From the NCBI GenBank assembly GCA_030039135.1, contig JASHQN010000019.1, positions 1-5,135 of the forward strand: DNA of 5,135 nt, given 5' to 3'. Source of the DNA: Thermoplasmata archaeon (lineage in GTDB: Archaea > Thermoplasmatota > Thermoplasmata > Lutacidiplasmatales > UBA184). The notes beneath the pieces are model-generated. The model ran no database searches, was not told where the DNA came from, and worked only from the letters and a program-made list of their open reading frames with translations. A program made the translations under genes and the position numbers. Within the stretch, counting starts at the first letter, position 1, and each line of letters starts with the position of its first letter. Of the stretch, positions 1 to 4,784 are shown in pieces.

Positions 1-1077
1 ATGGGACGGCCCCACGACCTTTCGGATCGGGGCGGAATGGCTGCGATCGCGAGGCTCGTCCGATCGACCCGGCAGCCGCTTGTCCTCATCGTGAACGACG
101 ATCGAGTCCTTACTCGGTACGCGCCGGTCTTCCGTAGCGGGGTCGTTCGGATCCGCTTTTTCCCGCTACGCGAACGGGAGCTCACGAGCCACCTCGCGTC
201 GATCGCCCGCGGAGAACGGATCGAGATCGCCCCGGGAGTGCTGGAGTCGATCGCGCGCCGATGCCGAGGCGACCTGAGGGCCGCGCTCAACGACCTCGAG
301 GCGATCGCGCCGCTCCCTGCCGGCCCTCGTCAGCTCGAGCTATTGGGGGCGCGGGACCCGACCGCTGACCTCGAGGCGGTCGTGGAGGAGGTGTTGACCG
401 CTCACCGGTACTACCGATCCGTCGAGATCCGGGACCGGCTCGATGCCCCACCCGATGACCTCCTCCCGTGGATCGAGGAGAACCTTCCGCGTTTTGCCCC
501 CGACCCTGCGCATCGAGAAGCCGCGTTCGATCACCTCGCGATCGCGGAGGAGCTCCTCGCCCGCGCCCGGCGACAGCGGGTTTGGAGCCAATGGAGCTAC
601 GCTTCCGAGATCCTCACCGGGGGCGTGGGCCTCGCACTCGCCGAGGCCGCCGTCCCGCCGTCCGGCCGGGCCTACTTTCCCGGGTTCCTCGCGGAGATGG
701 GCCGGTCCCGGTCCTCGCGCGCCGTCCGCGATGGAATCGCACGTAAGGCCGGTGCCCGATTCCACGTGTCGCGGGCGAAAGCGAGAGCGATGATCCTCCC
801 CTTTCTCGAAGGGGTCTTTCGCATGCGCGAGGAGCGGCGTCCCTCCGCTCGTATCGACGCCGTGCGCCGGGGCTTCCTCCGGGAGCTCGCCCTGAACGCC
901 GAGGAGGTCGGGGTGCTCCTCGGGGTCGACCCGAGCTCTCCGTCCGTGACGCGGCTCGTGGAGCCCCTTGACGCCGCGCCGGAGAGCGAGAACGCCGGCG
1001 GGTCCGATGCGCCGTCGGCGGGCGCCGCCCCGGGCCGACGGGTCCAGCGTCATCTGTCCGACTTCGGGAGTCGATGA
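1..1077 (+). CDS. rfcL: Replication factor C large subunit (clamp loader), 5'-partial
   Basis: This is the large subunit of the archaeal clamp loader, which with RfcS opens the PCNA ring and loads it on primed DNA using ATP. The visible part begins just after the expected Walker B site. DRGG is at residues 9-12, sensor 1 is LIVND (29-33) and sensor 2 is GDLRAALNDL (90-99, Arg93). A helical collar domain follows to about residue 315, then a Gly/Ala/Pro-rich acidic linker (about 323-345). The extreme C-terminus reads QRHLSDFG (349-356), a PIP-box-like PCNA-binding motif with Gly where a second aromatic is usual. The ATG at position 1 is probably an internal Met: the P-loop and Walker B, about 110-130 residues of a roughly 480-residue family, must lie to the left. 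The stop overlaps the next gene's start (ATGA), so the two are probably co-transcribed and translationally coupled. Family assignment is firm; the true start is not visible. Confidence 0.9.
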   Translation: MGRPHDLSDRGGMAAIARLVRSTRQPLVLIVNDDRVLTRYAPVFRSGVVRIRFFPLRERELTSHLASIARGERIEIAPGVLESIARRCRGDLRAALNDLEAIAPLPAGPRQLELLGARDPTADLEAVVEEVLTAHRYYRSVEIRDRLDAPPDDLLPWIEENLPRFAPDPAHREAAFDHLAIAEELLARARRQRVWSQWSYASEILTGGVGLALAEAAVPPSGRAYFPGFLAEMGRSRSSRAVRDGIARKAGARFHVSRAKARAMILPFLEGVFRMREERRPSARIDAVRRGFLRELALNAEEVGVLLGVDPSSPSVTRLVEPLDAAPESENAGGSDAPSAGAAPGRRVQRHLSDFGSR

Positions 1078-1796
1078 CGATCGAGGCCGCGAAGACCGGA
1101 ACCGATCGACCCCGCGCGGTCGTGTCCTGGAGCAGCGGCAAGGACTCCGCGTTCGCGCTCCACGAGGTCCGAGCCCGAGGCGACCTCGAGGTCGTCGGGC
1201 TCCTTACAACGGTGACCGAGGCCTTCGGGCGGGTATCGATGCACGGGGTGCGGGAGTCGCTACTCGACCAGCAAGCGGCGGCCACCGGCCTCCCGCTCTA
1301 CAAGGTCGCGATCCCGTCTCCCTGTCCGAACGAGGTCTACGAGCGGGCGATGGCGACGATGGTCGGCCGGCTGCGCTCGGAGGGCGTGAGCCGAATGGTG
1401 TTCGGCGATCTCTTTCTCGAGGACATCCGGGCGTATCGTGAGTCCAAACTGAAGGGGACCGGCATGGACCCGGTGTTCCCGCTGTGGGGGCGTCCGACCG
1501 ATCGGCTCGCCGAGGAGATGATCGACGCGGGCCTCGACGCGCGCGTCGTGGCCCTGGACCCGCGCCGGATGCCGAAGTCGTTCGCCGGGCGTCGCTTCGA
1601 CCGGGGGTTCCTGAGCGATCTCCCGCGCGAGGTCGACCGGTGCGGAGAGCGGGGCGAGTTCCACACGTGCGTGGTCGCGGGTCCGATGTTCGACCGGTCG
1701 ATACCGGTCGAGCCCGGCGACGTGGTCGAGCGGGACGGGTTCGTCTTCGCCGACCTTGTCCCGACCGAGCCTACGCGAGCTTCGCGTTCACCGTGA
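1074..1796 (+). CDS. PP-loop ATP pyrophosphatase, DUF71/COG2102 family (bacterial-type, not clearly Dph6)
   Basis: A 240-residue N-type ATP-binding PP-loop protein, predicted to be cytosolic and to adenylate a substrate for amidation or a similar transfer. The PP-loop SSGKDS is at residues 20-25. A family-typical middle section contains FGDLFLEDIRAYRE, and the C-terminal signature CGERGEFHTCV is at 190-200, followed by GPMF. Pipelines often name such proteins diphthine-ammonia ligase. However, archaeal Dph6 as I remember it carries SGGKDS and GEGGEFET, whereas SSGKDS with GEFHT is the pattern of the bacterial branch, which comparative genomics has tentatively linked to B12 salvage. I therefore do not assign diphthamide synthesis. 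Length suits a single-domain member with no YjgF-like extension. The start ATG overlaps the rfcL stop. A GGGAG lies at 1066-1070, only 3 nt before it, so coupling to rfcL is likelier than independent initiation. The 3' end overlaps the convergent osmC by 26 nt. Confidence 0.85.
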   Translation: MTIEAAKTGTDRPRAVVSWSSGKDSAFALHEVRARGDLEVVGLLTTVTEAFGRVSMHGVRESLLDQQAAATGLPLYKVAIPSPCPNEVYERAMATMVGRLRSEGVSRMVFGDLFLEDIRAYRESKLKGTGMDPVFPLWGRPTDRLAEEMIDAGLDARVVALDPRRMPKSFAGRRFDRGFLSDLPREVDRCGERGEFHTCVVAGPMFDRSIPVEPGDVVERDGFVFADLVPTEPTRASRSP

Positions 1797-2208
1797 TCTC
1801 GACGTTGCCCTTGAGCGCGCTCGAGATCGGGCAGCCCTGAGCGGCGTCCTTGGCGGCCGAATCGAACTCGGCGGCGGTGGCGCCGGGCACTTTCCCCACG
1901 ACCGCGAGCTCCATCGTGGTGACCTTCCAGCCGTCACCGACCTTGTCGAACGTCGCAGTGGCCGTTACGTTCAGCCGTTCGGCCGGCTTCTGGATCCGGG
2001 CGAGCCTGGCCGAAAGGGCCATCGAATAGCACGCCGCGTGCGCGGCCGCGAGCAACTCCTCGGGGCTCGTCTTTCCCCCGGGCGCCTCGGTCCGGGCCGA
2101 CCAACTGATGGGCATGTCCGCGAGCGCTCCGCTGGTTCCCTTGACGCGTCCGCTGCCTCGAAGTAGATCCCCTTGCCAGACCGCCTCGGCCGTGCGTTTC
2201 GCTGCCAT
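1771..2208 (-). CDS. osmC: OsmC family organic hydroperoxide reductase
   Basis: A 145-residue thiol peroxidase that reduces organic hydroperoxides in the cytosol. It aligns by eye along its whole length with bacterial OsmC: AVWQGDLLRGSGRV near the N-terminus, conserved Arg39, PEELLAAAHAACYSMALS with Glu50/Glu51 and the peroxidatic Cys60, then GCPIS with the resolving Cys126 and a C-terminal beta strand. Both catalytic cysteines and the Arg/Glu partners are present, so it should be active. The open frame extends 25 codons further upstream to 2283, but the Met at 2208 gives the normal family length, and a TATA-like element sits 26-27 nt upstream of it, so that start is preferred. No Shine-Dalgarno sequence precedes it. 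It is divergent from the small hypothetical gene at 2328 and overlaps the PP-loop gene tail-to-tail. The close similarity to bacterial OsmC may reflect old lateral transfer, which is inference. Confidence 0.92.
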   Translation of the reverse strand: MAAKRTAEAVWQGDLLRGSGRVKGTSGALADMPISWSARTEAPGGKTSPEELLAAAHAACYSMALSARLARIQKPAERLNVTATATFDKVGDGWKVTTMELAVVGKVPGATAAEFDSAAKDAAQGCPISSALKGNVEITVNAKLA

Positions 2209-2230
2209 AGGGTCGCGGACCCGATCGCTC

Positions 2231-2239
2231 GATTTAACC
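2231..2239 (-). promoter_or_regulatory. TATA-like element of osmC (leaderless)
   Basis: On the minus strand this reads GGTTAAATC, an AT island in very GC-rich DNA. Its centre is about 26-27 nt upstream of the proposed osmC ATG at 2208, the spacing from archaeal TATA box to transcription start, so the transcript would begin at or next to the start codon. A 6-bp inverted repeat, CCCGAT (2220-2225) and ATCGGG (2248-2253), flanks the box nearly symmetrically and could be a repressor site. That role is speculative. Confidence 0.5.
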
Positions 2240-2261
2240 TCGCCGCAATCGGGCTTTCGCG

Positions 2262-2277
2262 TCGCTCCGGAGAGCGA
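2262..2277. repeat. Inverted repeat midway between divergent promoters (candidate operator)
   Basis: TCGCTC (2262-2267) and GAGCGA (2272-2277) are perfect 6-bp inverted arms around the 4-nt CGGA, and an 8-bp palindrome CTCCGGAG is nested inside (2265-2272). The element is centred near 2269.5, about 33-35 bp from each of the two TATA-like boxes of osmC and the hypothetical gene. That placement suits a shared regulator of both promoters. Short GC-rich palindromes are common in this DNA, so chance is possible. Confidence 0.4.
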
Positions 2278-2298
2278 GTTCACCGGTCGAGCCGACAG

Positions 2299-2306
2299 CT
2301 TTTGAA
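2299..2306 (+). promoter_or_regulatory. TATA-like element of the small hypothetical gene
   Basis: CTTTTGAA is the most AT-rich stretch of the divergent region on this strand and is centred about 25 nt upstream of the GTG start at 2328, consistent with a leaderless transcript. A purine run GGGAGGG at 2311-2317 lies between box and start. It could act as a Shine-Dalgarno site only if transcription began further upstream, so the two readings are alternatives. Confidence 0.4.
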
Positions 2307-2327
2307 CGGTGGGAGGGTCGTCCGTTC

Positions 2328-2795
2328 GTGGCCACCGCTCTCGCCGACCTTCCGAAGTACCTGGTGCTCGCCCCGAGCGCGACGGTGCGGATCGAGCTCA
2401 GGCTCGAGTCGCCCTCGTGCGAGATCGACGTCGAGCTCGAGAACCCGCGACCGGGTCGCTCGTTCGTCTTATTGCTCGGACACCCGGGCGGGCCGTTCGT
2501 CCAGCGCGTGCGCCTCGCCGGCAAAGCGAGGATCTTCTTCGATCCCCAGGCCCCGGGCCCGTACGAGCTGCTCCTGGCGAATCCTCAGCGCGAACCGCTG
2601 GTCCTCCACCTCCGGGCGCGGAACGTCGACGTCCGGCAGCGATCGGGTCGACCGGGTTCTCGACCCATGATCCGCCACCGGTCCCCCCGAACCGCCGCTA
2701 AGTCGCGTCGGCCTTCCCCTGGGGCGCGCCGACGTGTGCGGGGTCCGGTCCGCCCGTCGGAAGCCCGATCCGGCGGGGCCGGCGCGCCGCACTAA
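2328..2795 (+). CDS. Hypothetical small beta-rich protein with basic disordered tail
   Basis: I do not recognise this 155-residue protein. Residues 1-104 look like a genuine compact domain with alternating hydrophobic strands: VRIELRLE (20-27), EIDVEL (32-37), SFVLLLGH (45-52), FVQRVRLA (57-64), ARIFFDP (67-73), GPYELLLANP (77-86) and LVLHLRARNV (91-100). The pattern of seven strands with an F..P..GPYELLLANP turn faintly resembles Ig-like or GOLD-type beta sandwiches, which is weak inference. Residues 105-155 contain 14 arginines with Pro, Gly and Ser and look disordered; they may be only frame read-through into GC-rich DNA before the first TAA. There is no signal peptide or membrane segment, and a single cysteine (Cys31). 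The GTG start is chosen because the domain begins there and a TATA-like box lies about 25 nt upstream. It is divergent from osmC across about 119 bp, so shared regulation is possible. Confidence 0.6.
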   Translation: MATALADLPKYLVLAPSATVRIELRLESPSCEIDVELENPRPGRSFVLLLGHPGGPFVQRVRLAGKARIFFDPQAPGPYELLLANPQREPLVLHLRARNVDVRQRSGRPGSRPMIRHRSPRTAAKSRRPSPGARRRVRGPVRPSEARSGGAGAPH

Positions 2796-2895
2796 GCGTC
2801 GGCCCTCGCGCCGCGCGACCCGCTCCCCCGACGTCGCCCCGGCGGCGAAACCTTGAAGTCGCGACCGCTTCCGTGGCGGGGCTACCGGACCGTAT
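2796..2895. other. Intergenic spacer before the MarC-family gene
   Basis: One hundred bases with no credible coding. CGTCGG (2797-2802) and CCGACG (2828-2833) could pair just after the preceding stop, but there is no T tract, so I do not call a terminator. GAAACCTTGAAG (2848-2859) is the only AT-rich patch and a weak candidate promoter for the MarC-family gene, which would give a leader of about 15 nt. No clear Shine-Dalgarno sequence precedes the GTG at 2896. Confidence 0.35.
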
Positions 2896-3531
2896 GTGAT
2901 CGACCTTTACGTCTACCTCGCCGTCATTCCCAGCGTCTTCGCGATCGTCGACCCGATCGGGACGCTACCGTTCTACGTCGCGCTCACGAACGGGTTCAAC
3001 GACGAGGATCGCGACGTGATCCTCCACCGATCGGTCCTTGTGCTCGGAGGGGTGCTGACCCTCTTCGCGCTCGCCGGCTTCGTCATCTTTCACGCCTTCG
3101 GCTTCACCCTCGCCGCCTTCGAGATCGCCGGAGGCATCCTGCTTTTCATGGTCGCCTACGACATGCTGCGCGGCGAGGTCGCCCGCGTCCGCCTCTCGCC
3201 CCAGGATCGAGAGGAAGCGATCGCGCGCCGGGACGAGCTGTCCGTCGTGCCGCTCGGGATCCCTCTCCTCGCCGGGCCGGGAGCGATCTCGACCGTGATG
3301 ATCTACGAGGGCAACGCCGGGTACGACCCCCTCGCGATTCTGGCGACGATCGTCGCGATCGCGATCACGACCGTCGCGACGTTCTTCGTGTTCCGCTACG
3401 GGCCCCGGATCCTGAACGCGCTCGGTCGGGTCGGGGTCATGGCGCTGACACGCGTTCTGGGACTCGTGCTCGCGGCGGTGGGGGTCCAGTTCGTCGTCAA
3501 CGGGATCCTCGCGTCGTTCGGGCACGCGTAG
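2896..3531 (+). CDS. MarC family integral membrane protein
   Basis: A 211-residue polytopic membrane protein of the MarC/UPF0056 family. Its transport function and substrate are not established; the old link to multiple antibiotic resistance in E. coli was not upheld. About six hydrophobic segments are visible (roughly residues 5-27, 45-67, 71-91, 117-137, 145-168, 183-207). Family hallmarks are FAIVDPIGTLPFYVALT in helix 1 (15-31, Asp19-Pro20), VPLGIPLLAGPGAIST (118-133) in the repeat-related second half, and RVLGLVLAAVGVQFVVNGI (186-204). The charged loop at 92-116 separates two three-helix halves, in keeping with the internal duplication of this fold. The length is normal. The start must be the GTG at 2896: an in-frame TGA lies at 2854-2856 with no other start between, and the ATG at 2894 is followed at once by a stop in its own frame. 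The 3' end overlaps the convergent DUF1684 gene by 35 nt. Confidence 0.92.
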   Translation: MIDLYVYLAVIPSVFAIVDPIGTLPFYVALTNGFNDEDRDVILHRSVLVLGGVLTLFALAGFVIFHAFGFTLAAFEIAGGILLFMVAYDMLRGEVARVRLSPQDREEAIARRDELSVVPLGIPLLAGPGAISTVMIYEGNAGYDPLAILATIVAIAITTVATFFVFRYGPRILNALGRVGVMALTRVLGLVLAAVGVQFVVNGILASFGHA

Positions 3532-4180
3532 CCGATCTCTTCGCCCCACGCGGCGAGCGGCCGCGTTCGGCGCGCCGCGCCGGCGCGCGGGCACCGGCGC
3601 GGAGCTGCTCGAGCACGACGCTCGACGGCGTCCGAGGGTTCCGGTCGGCCGCCCACACTCGCTCCCCCGCGCGGACGGCAACGGGGAGGTCGTTCTCCGC
3701 CGGAGGGAACCCGCACTCGTAGTCGTCCGTGTACGCGCAGTAGGGATTGAATGCTCGGTTGAAGTCGATCTCGTAGACGTCGTCCTCGGTGAGTTCGAGG
3801 GTCACGTACCGGCCGGGGCCGTACGACTCGCGGCCGCTCGTGAGGTCCCGGAACGGAACAAACACGGAGGTCCCGACGCCCTCTCCGGCGTGGTAGACCG
3901 AGAGTCGGGCGGGCCGGTCGCCGATGGTGAACGAGAGGTCGCCCAGACGCCGCATCACCGCCTGGCCATCGCGGTTGGTCCGGAGGTATGCCTCTTCCGG
4001 CACGGGAACCCTCTTCAGGTTCGCTCGCACCCGGTACTTGGGGTCCGGCGCAAAGTACCGCAGCGGGTGGAACGGGACCCGACTCGAGACGAACGGTGAC
4101 TCGGGGTCCCGCGCCATGAACTCATCCTTCATGCGGCGCTCGGTCTCGAGCTCCTCGCGCCAGGGATCCGGCTTCGCCAT
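3497..4180 (-). CDS. DUF1684 family protein with Arg/Ala-rich C-terminal extension
   Basis: A member of the DUF1684 family, whose biochemical function is unknown to me. Hallmarks in order: WREELETERRMKDEFM (7-22), ESPF (27-30), PLRYFAPDPKYRV (39-51), VFVPFRDLTSGRESYGPGRYV (106-126), the signature DFNRAFNPYCAY (139-150) and CGFPPAENDLPVAVRAGE (156-173). The conserved domain is therefore complete. There is no signal peptide or lipobox, so this copy is predicted cytosolic. After AGE the family usually ends, but here about 54 residues continue, rich in Arg and Ala (roughly 193-227), with the last codons antisense to the end of the MarC-family gene. This tail may be unconstrained read-through to the first stop. 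The ATG at 4180 starts right at the family's N-terminal helix and has a TATA-like box 26 nt upstream, so it is probably transcribed separately from the GNAT gene, from which it is 24 nt distant. Confidence 0.85.
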   Translation of the reverse strand: MAKPDPWREELETERRMKDEFMARDPESPFVSSRVPFHPLRYFAPDPKYRVRANLKRVPVPEEAYLRTNRDGQAVMRRLGDLSFTIGDRPARLSVYHAGEGVGTSVFVPFRDLTSGRESYGPGRYVTLELTEDDVYEIDFNRAFNPYCAYTDDYECGFPPAENDLPVAVRAGERVWAADRNPRTPSSVVLEQLRAGARAPARRAERGRSPRGAKRSATRARTTRGSR

Positions 4181-4202
4181 TGCGGGGTCGAGGACCGACG
4201 CG

Positions 4203-4210
4203 CCTTAACC
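4203..4210 (-). promoter_or_regulatory. TATA-like element of the DUF1684 gene, overlapping the GNAT stop codon
   Basis: The minus strand reads GGTTAAGG, centred about 26 nt upstream of the DUF1684 ATG at 4180, and no Shine-Dalgarno sequence lies between. The TTAA core includes the TAA stop (4205-4207) of the upstream GNAT gene, so one short AT patch would serve both purposes. The spacing matches the osmC promoter, which supports the call. The sequence is short, and read-through from the GNAT transcript cannot be excluded. Confidence 0.4.
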
Positions 4211-4771
4211 GTTCGCGTGCGGTGGTCTCAGGTCGAGCCGCATCAGATCGACATCGAGGTAACGTCCGCCCCGGCGGACGGCGCCCGGCAGGTGCCCGTA
4301 GGGCACGAACCCCAATCGCTCGTAGAGCCGGCGCGCGCCCGCGTTCGCGGAGAACACCGAGAGTCGAACGACATCGAACCGGCCGCGGCAGGCCGCGAGC
4401 GTGGCGCGCATCAACGCCGAGCCGATGCCACGGCCGCGAAAATCCCGGTGGACCAGGATGCCGAGGTCCCCGACGTGTGCCTCCTCCGAATCGGCCGTCG
4501 CCCCTACCCGGTTGACCAGGCAGTTGCCGACCACGTGTCGATCAACTTCGGCGACGCGCATGATGGAGGCCCCCGAGAGGACGCGCTCGAACGTTCGCGC
4601 GAACCACTGTGCCTCGTCCGCGTGGCTCGGCCGGGACCCAAAGAGCGTGATGCCGATCTCGGGATTCGTCTCCCGCTCCTCGTAGAGGAGCCAGTACGTG
4701 TCGACGAGGCCCTCGAAGTCGCCCCAGGCGACCTCCCGTATCCGGAGGTTCGGCGGCGGCTGGTCCGGCAT
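4205..4771 (-). CDS. GNAT family N-acetyltransferase
   Basis: A 188-residue GNAT acyltransferase using acetyl-CoA; the acceptor is unknown. The fold is seen in order: first strand LRIREVAWGDFEGL (9-22), central strands MRVAEVDRHVVGNCLV (71-86) and HVGDLGILVH (99-108), then motif A RDFRGRGIGSALM (109-121) with the acetyl-CoA pyrophosphate-binding RGRGIG loop at 112-117. Motif B is SANAGARRLYERLGFVPYG (141-159), with the Asn and Tyr typical of the family, and the end is GGRYLDVDLMRL, a common GNAT ending. The charged stretch EERETNPEIG (31-40) may line the acceptor site, which is inference. I chose the Met at 4771, 13 nt after the DUF59 stop, rather than the Met at 4813: the extra 14 residues overlap the DUF59 gene and add no family similarity. 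It is probably co-transcribed behind the DUF59 gene. It could modify a protein N-terminus or a small molecule; the sequence does not decide. Confidence 0.87.
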   Translation of the reverse strand: MPDQPPPNLRIREVAWGDFEGLVDTYWLLYEERETNPEIGITLFGSRPSHADEAQWFARTFERVLSGASIMRVAEVDRHVVGNCLVNRVGATADSEEAHVGDLGILVHRDFRGRGIGSALMRATLAACRGRFDVVRLSVFSANAGARRLYERLGFVPYGHLPGAVRRGGRYLDVDLMRLDLRPPHANG

Positions 4772-4784
4772 GCGAGCCGGGGGA

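Noticed and set aside
340..1285. Long minus-strand open frames opposite rfcL and the PP-loop gene (340-1053, 614-1285)
   Set aside because: Their products are Arg/Pro/Gly-rich, match no family and lie opposite strongly conserved genes; such shadow frames are expected at this GC content.
2209..2283. Upstream Met at 2283 as the osmC start
   Set aside because: The extra 25 residues do not resemble OsmC, would cover the osmC TATA-like box and the inverted repeat, and exceed the usual family length.
2797..2833. CGTCGG/CCGACG hairpin after the hypothetical gene as a terminator
   Set aside because: The loop is 25 nt, the stem only 6 bp, and there is no T run, which archaeal termination normally needs.
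2894..2899. ATG at 2894 as a start for the MarC-family gene
   Set aside because: It is out of frame with the MarC-family gene and is followed directly by TGA; the GTG at 2896 is in frame.
2853..3722. Plus-strand 289-codon frame overlapping the MarC-family gene
   Set aside because: Its product is dominated by arginine and is simply another frame of the MarC-family and DUF1684 tail region.
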